The translations under genes and the position numbers were made by a program. A DNA stretch of 64,000 bases, taken from contig NZ_CP066784.1 of assembly GCF_028751195.1 (NCBI RefSeq), forward strand, positions 4,836,001 to 4,900,000. Direction: 5' to 3'. This stretch comes from Alicyclobacillus sp. ALC3. Lineage in GTDB: Bacteria > Bacillota > Bacilli > Alicyclobacillales > Alicyclobacillaceae. Positions 42,403 to 51,646 of the stretch are shown here, piece after piece. The notes under the pieces were generated by a model, which was not told where the DNA came from, ran no database searches, and saw nothing but the letters and a program-made list of their open reading frames with translations. Each line of letters starts with the position of its first letter. Position 1 is the first letter of the stretch.

Positions 42403-43785
42403 ATGCCTCGTATTGCGCGTGTCCAACCTGGTTCCTTGGCGGAAGAACTAGACTTGGACCCAGGCGATGAAGTCTTGACGATGAACGGCGAAGCCGTGAA
42501 AGATATTGTTGACCTTCAGTTCGCTCTCGCGACTGAAGAACTCGAAATCGAAGTACGCAAGGGCAATGGTGAGGTCTGGCTGCTTGACGTAGAAAAGGGT
42601 TACGATGAAGGGTTAGGTGTCGAATTCGAACACCCAACAGTTGACCGAATCAAGCTATGTCACAACAAGTGTGTGTTTTGTTTTGTCGATCAAATCCCGA
42701 CAAATATGCGGCAGACGTTGAACGTCCGTGATGACGATTATCGCCTTTCATTTCTGCATGGTAATTTCGTGACTCTGACCAACGTCAAAGATGACGAACT
42801 TGAACGCATGGCCCGTCTAAAGATGTCTCCTCTCAACGTGTCAGTTCATACCACGAACCCAGAACTTCGCGTTCGGATGCTCGGGAATAAACGTTCCGGC
42901 GAAATTCTTAGACAAATTGCGTTCTTGGCGGAGCACGGAATTGAGATGAACACGCAAGTTGTTTTGTGTCCCGAGTGGAACGACGGAGATGAGCTTGACC
43001 GCACGATTGCGGACTTGTCACAGTACTTCCCGGCCGTTCGAACCCTCTCTGTGGTGCCGGTCGGACTGACCAAGCATCGGCGAGGTCTGCATAAGATGCG
43101 GTCCTGTACGCCGGAAGAGGCCAAGCGGGTCATTGACCAAGTAAGTGCGTGGCAAACACGTCTGCGGCCCAGTTTGCATGCGTCCTTTGTCCATGCTGCA
43201 GACGAGTTTTATGTGCTGTCGGACAGCGAAGTACCGCCAGGAACTCACTACGACGAGTTCGGACAAACGGAGAACGGCGTCGGTGTCATCCGCATTTTCT
43301 TGGACGAACTCGAAGAGGTTTGGCCTCAAGTACCCCGTCAGATCAGCGGAACAGCGCGGCGTGTGGCAGTTGTGACCGGAGTGTCTGCGCAAACGACGAT
43401 CAAACACTCGCTCAGTCGCCTTCACAATGTACGTGGATTAGAAACAAGTGTAATTCCAGTCGTCAATGAGTTTTACGGGCACAACGTCACTGTTGCCGGC
43501 TTGTTGACGGGGACGGATATTATCGAACAAGTGAAGCCACAGCTTGTACCGGGTACGACAGTACTTCTGCCAGACATTATGCTCAAGGACGACGAAGACG
43601 TATTCCTTGACGATCGAACTGTCGCCGAGGTCGCAGAGGCGCTCGATTGTCCCGTCATCGTTGTACCTGCAACGGCCACAGGGTTACTGTACGGGGTGCT
43701 GGGTTACACACACGCTCTGCCGCCAAGGCGACGGTATGAAGCCACCCTGCGACCGATGCGGAACGTAGAACGGGGGATTGGCTAA
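42403..43785 (+). CDS. DUF512 radical-SAM protein with PDZ domain
   Basis: A 460-residue protein. Residues 1-60 form a PDZ-like domain (PGSLAEELDLDPGDEVLTMNG). CHNKCVFCF is a CxxxCxxC iron-sulfur motif of a radical-SAM core, followed by DUF512. The family occurs next to der in many Firmicutes and its function is not established. The S-adenosylmethionine-dependent reaction and the substrate are unknown. ATG 42403 has a weak ribosome binding site. der begins five bases after its stop. Confidence 0.88.
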   Translation: MPRIARVQPGSLAEELDLDPGDEVLTMNGEAVKDIVDLQFALATEELEIEVRKGNGEVWLLDVEKGYDEGLGVEFEHPTVDRIKLCHNKCVFCFVDQIPTNMRQTLNVRDDDYRLSFLHGNFVTLTNVKDDELERMARLKMSPLNVSVHTTNPELRVRMLGNKRSGEILRQIAFLAEHGIEMNTQVVLCPEWNDGDELDRTIADLSQYFPAVRTLSVVPVGLTKHRRGLHKMRSCTPEEAKRVIDQVSAWQTRLRPSLHASFVHAADEFYVLSDSEVPPGTHYDEFGQTENGVGVIRIFLDELEEVWPQVPRQISGTARRVAVVTGVSAQTTIKHSLSRLHNVRGLETSVIPVVNEFYGHNVTVAGLLTGTDIIEQVKPQLVPGTTVLLPDIMLKDDEDVFLDDRTVAEVAEALDCPVIVVPATATGLLYGVLGYTHALPPRRRYEATLRPMRNVERGIG

Positions 43786-43790
43786 GCGCT

Positions 43791-45104
43791 ATGGGAATTC
43801 CAGTCGTCGCGATCGTTGGACGAGCCAACGTAGGGAAGTCAACGCTGTTTAATCGCCTGATTGGTGATCGGGTGTCGATCGTCGAGGACCGTCCTGGCGT
43901 AACTCGGGACCGCATTTACGCGCGTTCTGATTGGAACGGTCGTGCGTTTCACCTGATTGACACAGGCGGTATCGAACTCGATGAATCAGATGAGATGGTG
44001 AATTTAATTCGCGTGCAAGTTGAACTAGCTATTGATGAAGCTGATGTCATCGTCTTTCTGACCGATGGACGACAGGGGTTGACTGACACAGACCGGCACG
44101 TGGCGGACCTTTTACGTAAATCCCACAAAGCGGTCATCCTAGCTGTGAATAAACTTGACCACCCAAATCACCATGCTTTAGCCTACGAATTTTACGAGCT
44201 TGGGTTTGCAGAAGCGATTGTCCTCTCCGCCGAGCACGGCACGGGGACAGGTGATTTGTTGGACGCCGTGACGGCAAACTTTGAGCCGGAGACGACAGAC
44301 GAAGAGGACGAGGACGCCATTCGTATCGCCCTCATCGGTCGCCCCAATGTCGGTAAATCTTCGCTGGTCAATGCCCTGCTTGGGGAATCTCGAGTACTAG
44401 TCAGCCCCAAGGCGGGCACAACTCGCGATGCGATTGACACGCCAATTATGGTGGATGGGCAAAAGTTTATATTGATTGACACAGCTGGGCTCAGACGGCG
44501 CGGTAAGGTGTATGAAGAAATTGAGCGCTACAGCGTACTGCGCGCAATGAGAGCGATTGAACGTGCTGATGTTGCATTTGTAGTGATCGACGGAGCCGCC
44601 GGGATCGCAGAACAGGACAAGCGCGTCGCCGGCTACGCGATTGACGCCGGACGCGCCGTCGCGTTTCTGGTCAATAAGTGGGATGCTGTTGAGAAGACCG
44701 ATAAATCGACGCATCAGTTCGAACAACAACTGCGCGCCCAGTTTCCGTTCATGCGTTGGGCGCCCGTGCAGTTTGTCTCGGCGTTGACGAAGCAGCGGGT
44801 TCACAAGATTCTTCCGCTCGCAAGAGAAGTAGCTGAAATGCACGCCTTGCGTATTCCAACAGCCACACTCAACGCCGTGATCCAAGATGCCGTGACAGCT
44901 GTCCCACCGCCGTCCGACAAGGGGAAAAAATTGCGACTTTACTATGCCACACAGGTGTCTGTGAAACCGCCGACTTTGGCTGTATTTGTGAACGATGTGG
45001 AATTGATGCACTTTTCTTATGAGCGCTACATAGAGAACCAGCTTCGCACAGCTTTTGGCTTTGAAGGCACACCAGTGCGATTGCTTGTGCGTCCCAGGTC
45101 ATAG
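43791..45104 (+). CDS. der: Ribosome biogenesis GTPase Der (EngA)
   Basis: A 437-residue GTPase with two G domains: GRANVGKST (about 10-18) with DRPGVTRD and DTGG, and GRPNVGKSS (about 185) with DTAGL and NKWD. A KH-like domain follows. It is essential for assembly of the 50S subunit. The second NKxD is intact, the first reads NKLD. It is followed after 17 bases by plsY. Confidence 0.97.
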   Translation: MGIPVVAIVGRANVGKSTLFNRLIGDRVSIVEDRPGVTRDRIYARSDWNGRAFHLIDTGGIELDESDEMVNLIRVQVELAIDEADVIVFLTDGRQGLTDTDRHVADLLRKSHKAVILAVNKLDHPNHHALAYEFYELGFAEAIVLSAEHGTGTGDLLDAVTANFEPETTDEEDEDAIRIALIGRPNVGKSSLVNALLGESRVLVSPKAGTTRDAIDTPIMVDGQKFILIDTAGLRRRGKVYEEIERYSVLRAMRAIERADVAFVVIDGAAGIAEQDKRVAGYAIDAGRAVAFLVNKWDAVEKTDKSTHQFEQQLRAQFPFMRWAPVQFVSALTKQRVHKILPLAREVAEMHALRIPTATLNAVIQDAVTAVPPPSDKGKKLRLYYATQVSVKPPTLAVFVNDVELMHFSYERYIENQLRTAFGFEGTPVRLLVRPRS

Positions 45105-45121
45105 CTTGGGGGAGGATTGAA

Positions 45122-45724
45122 ATGTACATTCTTCTGAGTATACTCCTGGCATATTTACTTGGCTCTATATCGACGAGTACTCTCATTACTCGCTGGCGTG
45201 CAAAAATTGACATCCGCGATGTCGGTAGTGGAAACGCCGGAGCAACGAATACCCTGCGCGTCCTCGGTGTACGCTGGGGACTGGTAGTTCTCGCACTCGA
45301 TGCCTGTAAAGGTGTACTCGCGACGCTCCTAGCTATGGCCATGGTTCACCACCAGCCGTTGGTGTGGTTTGTCGCGGGGCTCGCCGTCGTGGTAGGCCAC
45401 AATTGGCCAGTGTTCTTTGGCTTTCGCGGTGGCAAAGGAATCGCCACGACAATTGGCGTGTATTTGGTTTTACTCCCGATCCCGGCTCTTGTAGCAGGGG
45501 TAATTGCCATCCTGTTGATCGCAGTAACCCGCTATGTGTCGCTCGGTGCCCTGTCGTTTGTAATCCTTACTCCAGTGTTCTGTATCGCGTTCGGAAGGCC
45601 TGTCACGTTGATCCTGTTCGCTGTCCTCATTGCTGCTCTGTCTGTCTACCGGCACCGTCAAAACATCGTGAGACTCGTTCGCGGTCAGGAACACCGCGTC
45701 TTTAGTCGCCACCATGAGTTGTAA
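45122..45724 (+). CDS. plsY: Glycerol-3-phosphate acyltransferase
   Basis: A 200-residue membrane protein with about five helices. GSGNAGATN and GFRGGKGIAT are the PlsY motifs. It moves the acyl group from acyl-phosphate to glycerol-3-phosphate, the first step of phosphatidic acid synthesis. ATG 45122 follows GGGGGAGG. It is coupled to gpsA downstream. Confidence 0.95.
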   Translation: MYILLSILLAYLLGSISTSTLITRWRAKIDIRDVGSGNAGATNTLRVLGVRWGLVVLALDACKGVLATLLAMAMVHHQPLVWFVAGLAVVVGHNWPVFFGFRGGKGIATTIGVYLVLLPIPALVAGVIAILLIAVTRYVSLGALSFVILTPVFCIAFGRPVTLILFAVLIAALSVYRHRQNIVRLVRGQEHRVFSRHHEL

Positions 45725-45762
45725 AACTACATAAGCGTTGCCGATAAGCGGAGGGATGTCCG

Positions 45763-46803
45763 ATGAAAGTAGCCATTTACGGAGCGGGCAGTTGGGGTAC
45801 TGCCCTTGCCAGTGTGTTCGCCGCGAACGGGCATGACACTGTTTTGTGGGCGCGAAGCGACACCGTGTGCGACGAGATTAATGAGCGCCAAACAAATCAC
45901 CGCTATCTTCCGGATGCCCAATTACCTGGTCATCTTAAGGCTACAGTGGACCTCGACGTGGCCAGTAAAGACGCAGAACTGTGCGTGCTGTGCGTTCCTT
46001 CCGCCGCCGTCAGTTCAATGGTCACGACCGTCGCGCCATTTCTGCCGCGGCACGCCCTCATTGGACATGCCGTAAAAGGCTTTGACGCCGCGAGCAAGCG
46101 GACGGTGAGTCAGGTTCTTCTTGACGCTGTGTTGGATGCGAAACAGCGTTTGTTTGTCATTGCAGGGCCGAGCCACGCGGAAGAAGTTGTTGCGCGAATG
46201 CCAACGACTTTGGTGGTTGCAGGGTACGGCAGAGCAACTGCAGAGTCCGCGCAAGACGCACTGATGAATCAGTACATGCGGGTGTACACGAACCCAGACG
46301 TGATTGGTGCAGAACTGGGAGGCGCTTTAAAGAACATCATTGCGCTATCCGTGGGGCTGGCCGATGGACTTGGTTTTGGCGATAACGCCAAAGCTGCGCT
46401 CATCACGCGAGGTCTGACCGAGATTGCCCGGCTTGGCGTCCGGATGGGCGCTTCTCTCCTCACATTTGCAGGTCTAGCTGGCATCGGTGACGTGTTTGTC
46501 ACCTGTTCCAGCAGACACAGCAGAAACTTCCGAGCCGGTCGACTACTCGGGCAAGGTTATTCTCTGCCGGAGGCCTTAGACGCCGTAGGGATGGTGGTGG
46601 AAGGCGTCCCGACCACCCAAACGACGGTAACTCTGTCGAAAGACTACGGTGTTGAGATGCCTATCACGAATGCGCTGGCAAGCGTGCTGTTCGAAGGTCA
46701 AGACCCCGTAAAAGCAGTAGAACAGCTCATGGGGAGAGCGAGAAGCCACGAAATCGAAGAAGTCGCGAGTGCAGATATTGCACCGAAGTGGGAAATCGAT
46801 TAG
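45763..46803 (+). CDS. gpsA: Glycerol-3-phosphate dehydrogenase (NAD(P)+)
   Basis: A 346-residue cytoplasmic enzyme that reduces dihydroxyacetone phosphate to sn-glycerol-3-phosphate. GAGSWGTAL is the Rossmann motif; GGALKNIIAL contains the catalytic lysine, followed by GLGFGDNAKAALITRGL. It supplies plsY, its neighbour. Its last 35 codons precede gcvH with 50 bases between. Confidence 0.96.
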   Translation: MKVAIYGAGSWGTALASVFAANGHDTVLWARSDTVCDEINERQTNHRYLPDAQLPGHLKATVDLDVASKDAELCVLCVPSAAVSSMVTTVAPFLPRHALIGHAVKGFDAASKRTVSQVLLDAVLDAKQRLFVIAGPSHAEEVVARMPTTLVVAGYGRATAESAQDALMNQYMRVYTNPDVIGAELGGALKNIIALSVGLADGLGFGDNAKAALITRGLTEIARLGVRMGASLLTFAGLAGIGDVFVTCSSRHSRNFRAGRLLGQGYSLPEALDAVGMVVEGVPTTQTTVTLSKDYGVEMPITNALASVLFEGQDPVKAVEQLMGRARSHEIEEVASADIAPKWEID

Positions 46804-46852
46804 AAACTTTGCTACACTACAGTCAGTCGCAGCTGAAAGGAGATCGGATTTG

Positions 46853-47236
46853 ATGAGCGCAACACCAGAAGGGCTAAAGTACTCCAAAGAACATGAATGG
46901 GTCAGGGTAGAGGGTAACCAGGCTGTTATTGGCATCACAGACTTCGCGCAGGACGAGCTTGGTGACATTGTGTTTGTTGAACTACCGGGAGAGGGCGCAG
47001 AGTTACATGCAAATGAAACCTTCGGTACGGTTGAGTCCGTGAAGACGGTCTCTGACCTGTTTGCTCCTGTCACCGGTAAGGTTGTAAAAGTGAATGGTGC
47101 ACTGGAAGACAACCCTGAACATGTGAACAGTAGCCCGTACGATGACGGCTGGATGGTGGTCGTTGAAATGTCAAATCCGAGTGAACTCGAAGCTTTGCTT
47201 GATGCCAATGGGTACCGAGCGGAAACAGAAGCTTAA
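46853..47236 (+). CDS. gcvH: Glycine cleavage system H protein
   Basis: A 127-residue lipoyl-carrier protein. The lipoylated lysine is K64 in ESVKTVSDL, surrounded by the conserved GTVES. It shuttles the methylamine group between the P and T proteins; in Bacillus it is also the main donor for lipoate transfer. ATG 46853 follows AAGGAGA; the strong terminator 47261-47294 isolates it. gcvP and gcvT are not nearby. Confidence 0.96.
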   Translation: MSATPEGLKYSKEHEWVRVEGNQAVIGITDFAQDELGDIVFVELPGEGAELHANETFGTVESVKTVSDLFAPVTGKVVKVNGALEDNPEHVNSSPYDDGWMVVVEMSNPSELEALLDANGYRAETEA

Positions 47237-47260
47237 CAGACAACATGGAGTTGACTCCTT

Positions 47261-47294
47261 AAAGACCCTCCCCGGGATGGGAGGGTCTTTTTCG
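47261..47294 (+). terminator. Intrinsic terminator after gcvH
   Basis: AAAGACCCTCCC (47261-47272) pairs with GGGAGGGTCTTT (47279-47290) around CGGGAT, with a T run continuing to 47292. Confidence 0.92.
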
Positions 47295-47503
47295 TTCTAG
47301 TGTGTTTGCTCGGACATATACTTGAAGAGTGTCACAGACGGCTGTTCCTCCTTTGCATACCCCGGACTACCACGCATATACATGTACTGTCGTTTTCAGT
47401 TGGACAGTCATCTGGCCGTCGAGTCTATGGTGGTTGCCGGCTGGTCGGGGAGACACTGCAGGCGAAGTCCATCTGCGTCGGTCATTTTGAGGGAGGGAAA
47501 ACC

Positions 47504-48982
47504 GTGGAAAAGTTCGACGTATTCAAAGACATCGCGGAACGCACGGGAGGCGACATTTACCTCGGTGTTGTAGGGCCTGTGCGAACCGGAAAATCTACTT
47601 TTATCAAGAAATTTATGGAGCTCATTGTGCTTCCGAACATCAAGGACGAAGCAGACCGCGTCCGGGCAACGGATGAACTTCCTCAAAGTGCTGCGGGTCG
47701 CACAATCATGACGACTGAGCCAAAGTTTATCCCGAACCAGGCGGTCGAGATTGAAGTCGCGGAAGGACTAGACGTAAACGTCCGGGTGGTAGACTGCGTC
47801 GGATATGCAGTTCGCGGGGCAAGGGGATATGAGGACGAGAGCGGTCCGCGAATGGTGACCACACCGTGGTTTGACGACCCAATTCCATTCCAGGAAGCAG
47901 CAGAAATCGGAACTCGGAAGGTTATTGCCGACCACTCCACACTTGGTATTGTCGTTACGACGGACGGCAGCATTGCCGAAATTCCGCGTGAAGGATACGT
48001 GGACGCTGAAGAACGCGTGGTCGAGGAGTTAAAGGAACTCGGAAAGCCGTTCGTGATCGTCATCAACTCCACCAACCCTGAACATCCACGGGCGCAAGAT
48101 TTACGGACCGCCTTGGCCGAAAAATACGATGTCCCGTGCCTTGCAGTCTCGTGCACAACCCTGACGACGCACGAAATAAACGCCGTGCTGCGTGAAGCAC
48201 TGTACGAGTTTCCTGTCAAGGAAGTCAACGTCAACCTTCCAAATTGGGTCATGGTACTGGACGATGAGCACTGGCTTCGCCAGGAGTTCCAGACTTGTGT
48301 CAGGGATACCATTCAGGACATCCGTCGCATCCGCGACATTGACCGTGTAGTCGCTAGTTTCTCCACCTATGAGTTCATCTCACAAGCCGGCCTGTCGCAC
48401 ATGGATATGGGTAAAGGCATCGCCATCATTGACCTAGGTGCGCCTGACAGCTTATACGACCAGGTTCTCACGGAAGTTGTTGGCGTTCAAATTACAGGCA
48501 GAGATCAACTTTTGCGCATGATGAAAGATTTCGTGCACGCGAAGCGCGAATACGACAAGGTGGCAGAGGCGCTGCGGATGGTAAAACTGACGGGTTACGG
48601 GGTTGCGCCGCCGGCCCTGGAAGAAATGACCCTCGACGAGCCGGAATTGATTCGCCAGGGTTCACGCTTTGGTGTTCGCTTGAAGGCCACTGCACCTTCG
48701 ATTCACATGATCCGCGTGGATGTGGAGTCCGAGTTTGCACCCATCGTAGGAACCGAAAAGCAGTCTGAAGAGCTTGTGCGTTACCTGATGCAGGATTTTG
48801 AGAAGGACCCGCTGAAGATTTGGGAGAGCGACATCTTTGGCAAGTCACTGGCAGCGATTGTTCGCGAAGGAATCTCCGGCAAACTGTCACTGATGCCAGA
48901 GAACGCACAGTTCAAATTGAAAGAGACTCTACAGCGGATCATCAACGAGGGCAGCGGTGGACTCATCGCAATTATCCTCTAG
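47504..48982 (+). CDS. spoIVA: Stage IV sporulation protein A
   Basis: A 492-residue spore-coat ATPase, the same length as in Bacillus. The Walker A GPVRTGKST is at residues 24-32, and most of the protein, such as NEGSGGLIAIIL at the end, is nearly identical to Bacillus. It polymerises on the forespore membrane as coat basement. GTG 47504 follows GGGAGGG and gives the exact MEKFDVFKDIAERTGGD start. The 213 bp upstream hold its promoter; I cannot fix a sigma-E site with confidence. Confidence 0.97.
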   Translation: MEKFDVFKDIAERTGGDIYLGVVGPVRTGKSTFIKKFMELIVLPNIKDEADRVRATDELPQSAAGRTIMTTEPKFIPNQAVEIEVAEGLDVNVRVVDCVGYAVRGARGYEDESGPRMVTTPWFDDPIPFQEAAEIGTRKVIADHSTLGIVVTTDGSIAEIPREGYVDAEERVVEELKELGKPFVIVINSTNPEHPRAQDLRTALAEKYDVPCLAVSCTTLTTHEINAVLREALYEFPVKEVNVNLPNWVMVLDDEHWLRQEFQTCVRDTIQDIRRIRDIDRVVASFSTYEFISQAGLSHMDMGKGIAIIDLGAPDSLYDQVLTEVVGVQITGRDQLLRMMKDFVHAKREYDKVAEALRMVKLTGYGVAPPALEEMTLDEPELIRQGSRFGVRLKATAPSIHMIRVDVESEFAPIVGTEKQSEELVRYLMQDFEKDPLKIWESDIFGKSLAAIVREGISGKLSLMPENAQFKLKETLQRIINEGSGGLIAIIL

Positions 48983-49052
48983 CATTCACATTCACGTCGC
49001 AGCTAGAGTGACAGACTCGGAGATTACAGTTGCACAGCACGACTGACCGATT

Positions 49053-49076
49053 GGCGGCCTCCAGGGAGAGGCCGCC
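49053..49076 (+). terminator. Terminator hairpin after spoIVA
   Basis: GGCGGCCTC (49053-49061) pairs with GAGGCCGCC (49068-49076); a short CTTGATTA follows. No gene lies in 48983-49270. Confidence 0.6.
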
Positions 49077-49270
49077 CTTGATTACGTTAGACAGGCGGTA
49101 CCGTTTATAGAAACCCTGCAGTCACGCAATCCGTTGCAAATTTACCGAGGTGATAAAAATCTCTTGGTGAAGGTATAAAAGTCCGCATTCTGGAGACAAC
49201 GGTAATAGAACTCACAGTTTCACAGAGACGCTCCCCTTGGCGGGTGAAGCAATCGAAAGAGGTGGCGACA

Positions 49271-49543
49271 GTGAACAAGACAGAACTCGTACAGGCTGTT
49301 TCCGAGCGAGCAGAACTCTCGAAAAAAGAGGCGTCCGCAGCCGTGGATGCGGTGTTTGACGTGATTTCGGAGGCACTCGGAAATGGTGAAAAGGTTCAAT
49401 TGGTTGGTTTTGGCAACTTCGAAATCCGGGAACGGGCGGCCAGGTCAGGCCGTAATCCTCAGACTGGCGAAACGATTGAAATTGCCGCCAGTAAAATCCC
49501 AGCGTTTCGAGCTGGAAAAACCCTCAGAGAAGGCATTCGGTAA
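49271..49543 (+). CDS. hbs: DNA-binding protein HU
   Basis: A 90-residue histone-like protein of the HU/IHF family. KTELVQAV at the start and VGFGNFEIRERAARSGRNPQTGE in the beta arm are conserved. It wraps and bends DNA and is essential in Bacillus. GTG 49271 follows AGAGGTGG, and the start aligns with Bacillus HU; an in-frame ATG at 49244 is further upstream. Confidence 0.95.
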   Translation: MNKTELVQAVSERAELSKKEASAAVDAVFDVISEALGNGEKVQLVGFGNFEIRERAARSGRNPQTGETIEIAASKIPAFRAGKTLREGIR

Positions 49544-49578
49544 TTTATAGGGCGCTCTCCTCAACTCCCGTCTTCGCG

Positions 49579-49607
49579 TTGCACTGCCGGTGGAATTCGT
49601 TTATAAT
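49579..49607 (+). promoter_or_regulatory. Sigma-A promoter of tRNA-Pro
   Basis: TTGCAC (49579-49584), a 17-base spacer and TATAAT (49602-49607), 22 bases before the tRNA. Confidence 0.85.
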
Positions 49608-49628
49608 GGCACATGCACGTAAGAATAG

Positions 49629-49705
49629 CGGGATGTAGCGCAGCCTGGTAGCGCGCTACCTTGGGGAGGTAGAGGTCCCGGGTTCAAATCCCGGCATTCC
49701 GACCA
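49629..49705 (+). tRNA. tRNA-Pro (anticodon GGG)
   Basis: Acceptor CGGGATG pairs with CATTCCG (one G-U) before an encoded ACCA. The anticodon arm CTACC-TTGGGGA-GGTAG gives GGG, and GGTTCAAATCC forms the T arm. Confidence 0.96.
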
Positions 49706-49707
49706 CG

Positions 49708-49735
49708 AAACCAGCGTGTTGCACGCTGGTTTTTC
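49708..49735 (+). terminator. Terminator after tRNA-Pro
   Basis: AAACCAGCGTG (49708-49718) pairs with CACGCTGGTTT (49722-49732), followed by TTTC. Confidence 0.9.
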
Positions 49736-49822
49736 GTTCGAGCGGCTCTGTGATTAAGGCACTTCAAGCTGGCCTCCGGACGCAGAAAGTTCGAGGATGG
49801 AGAAGGACGGGGAGGAAGGGCG

Positions 49823-50056
49823 ATGGCGGATACTACTACCGTGCTAGGAGAGTACTTCATCATTCGAGCACTGGAGAACGGCGTACAAGTTATTGGTATG
49901 ACACGCGGCAGCGAGACCAAGTTGCACCACACTGAGAAACTGGACCGCGGCGAGGTCATGATCGCGCAGTTCACAGAACACACCTCAGCGATGAAAATTC
50001 GGGGGCGGGCCATCCTATACACCAAACACGGCACGATTCCCACCGTAGAAGATTAA
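49823..50056 (+). CDS. mtrB: Tryptophan RNA-binding attenuation protein (TRAP)
   Basis: A 77-residue protein that forms an 11-mer ring, binding tryptophan and GAG/UAG repeats in RNA to control trp genes. GVQVIGMTRG and FTEHTSAMKIRGRA match TRAP, including residues that contact RNA and tryptophan. ATG 49823 follows GGGGAGGAAGG. The trp operon is not in the window; hepS follows as in Bacillus (mtrA, however, is missing). Confidence 0.93.
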   Translation: MADTTTVLGEYFIIRALENGVQVIGMTRGSETKLHHTEKLDRGEVMIAQFTEHTSAMKIRGRAILYTKHGTIPTVED

Positions 50057-50155
50057 CCAACGAGACGGAAACTCAGGGCACCGATGCGGCGGACTGCCTG
50101 TGCTATAATGAGCGTGGTCAGGGGCGGTACGCGCAGGTCTGTAGAGGTGGAACAA

Positions 50156-50920
50156 GTGGCATGGAGGCAATCTGACGGCATGAGCGAGGCGCAGCGACTT
50201 CACTTTGACGACGTGAATGCAAGCCTACAACAATATATGCATCACCCGTTTCTCGCTGCGAATCAGATTCAACAGGCAGCGAGCCGATTCCATTTTGGGG
50301 TATCGCGTGCCATCCTCGAAGCGGCAGGCGTTCCACTAGCGGAAGCCAAGGCTGTAGTCGAAGCCTTGTTGCTGTTGGCGCAAGGCTTGTCGATCCACGA
50401 AGACGTCAACCTGGTGTCAGAACGACGACGCCAACTGACTGTTCTCGCGGGTGACTACGACAGTAGTCGCTACTATTGGCTGTTGGCACGAGTGGGTCGG
50501 CTGGACGTCGTTTCCCGTCTCAGCAGTGCCGTTTGTAAGATTAATGAGGCGAAGGTAACCTTGTTGCAAACATCTCGTTTGTCTATGCTGCCGGAACACT
50601 ACATGGATCTGCGAGAGACCGTGGAAGGGGAACTTCTCTACGCATTGGCGCGACATTTCTTACCCGAGAACGTGGGGGAAGTAGACCGCCTTCGTCCTGT
50701 CGTGCGCGCCTATGTGGCCAATGAGGACTTTTATCGTGGCGGCGAACATCCGCATTTTAGCGCAAGACAGGTGTTTGAATGGCTATCGGCTGCGATTGTC
50801 CAATTCACAGGACCTGTCAGCTTCGTGCTCGAGCCTGTCGCCTCGTTTGTCGAAGAGTTCTTCGTACCTCTTCGCGACCGATTTGAAAGCCATACATACC
50901 TGGAGGGCAATCGGGGATGA
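50156..50920 (+). CDS. hepS: Heptaprenyl diphosphate synthase component 1
   Basis: A 254-residue regulatory subunit that lacks the aspartate-rich motifs. It pairs with HepT to make the C35 side chain of menaquinone. ALARHFLPENVGEVDRLRPVV and YDSSRYYWLLA fit the family. GTG 50156 is favoured by AGAGGTGG at seven bases; ATG 50180 is an alternative. It overlaps menG by ATGA. Confidence 0.85.
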   Translation: MAWRQSDGMSEAQRLHFDDVNASLQQYMHHPFLAANQIQQAASRFHFGVSRAILEAAGVPLAEAKAVVEALLLLAQGLSIHEDVNLVSERRRQLTVLAGDYDSSRYYWLLARVGRLDVVSRLSSAVCKINEAKVTLLQTSRLSMLPEHYMDLRETVEGELLYALARHFLPENVGEVDRLRPVVRAYVANEDFYRGGEHPHFSARQVFEWLSAAIVQFTGPVSFVLEPVASFVEEFFVPLRDRFESHTYLEGNRG

Positions 50921-51639
50921 ACGCGCAACAGAACAAGGCGGCGTACGTCAATCAAGTCTTCTCACGCATTGCGAAGCGCTACGACCTGATGAACTCCCTG
51001 TTGTCTTTCCAACAGCATAAACGCTGGCGACGTTTTGCCATGAATCACATTCAGATTCAGCCCGGGCAAGATGCGCTCGATGTCGCTGCCGGAACTGGTG
51101 ACTGGACATTTTCCTTAGCCGAGGCTGTTGGGTCGACAGGGCATGTTGACGGCATTGACTTCACGCGAGAAATGCTTGATGTTGCGGAAGTCAAACTCGT
51201 TGACCGACCGTCATTGCAGAACACGGTGCACTTCATCCACGGAGACGCCATGGCCCTGCCGTTCGCTGACAACACCTATGACGTCGCGACGATTGGCTTC
51301 GCGTTGCGCAACGTGCCGGACATCCTGACTGTTCTTCGAGAAATGACGCGTGTCGTGAAACCAGGTGGACAAGTCGTATCCCTAGAGTTATCGAAACCTG
51401 AGTGGCCACCGTTTAGAAGCCTGTACTATTTCTATTTTTATCGCATCCTCCCGACAATCGGAGGGCTCGTAGCCGGTGCGAAGGAACAGTACGGTTGGTT
51501 GCCCGAATCGTTGACGAATTTCCCGGACCGTTTCGGTCTAGAAAGTTTGTTTTCGCAAGCAGGGCTTGTCGACATCAAGAGTTACCCACTCACAGGCGGG
51601 ATTGCGGCGCTACACATCGGCCGAAAGGTGGCGGACTGA
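50917..51639 (+). CDS. menG: Demethylmenaquinone methyltransferase
   Basis: A 240-residue SAM methyltransferase that methylates demethylmenaquinone in the last step of menaquinone synthesis. DVAAGTGDWTFSLAE is the SAM motif and IGFALRNVPD is the UbiE/MenG signature. ATG 50917 overlaps hepS; hepT follows after seven bases. Confidence 0.95.
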   Translation: MNAQQNKAAYVNQVFSRIAKRYDLMNSLLSFQQHKRWRRFAMNHIQIQPGQDALDVAAGTGDWTFSLAEAVGSTGHVDGIDFTREMLDVAEVKLVDRPSLQNTVHFIHGDAMALPFADNTYDVATIGFALRNVPDILTVLREMTRVVKPGGQVVSLELSKPEWPPFRSLYYFYFYRILPTIGGLVAGAKEQYGWLPESLTNFPDRFGLESLFSQAGLVDIKSYPLTGGIAALHIGRKVAD

Positions 51640-51646
51640 AACCGAG

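Noticed and set aside
47683..48312. Long antisense frame in spoIVA
   Set aside because: Serine/threonine-rich shadow of a highly conserved gene.
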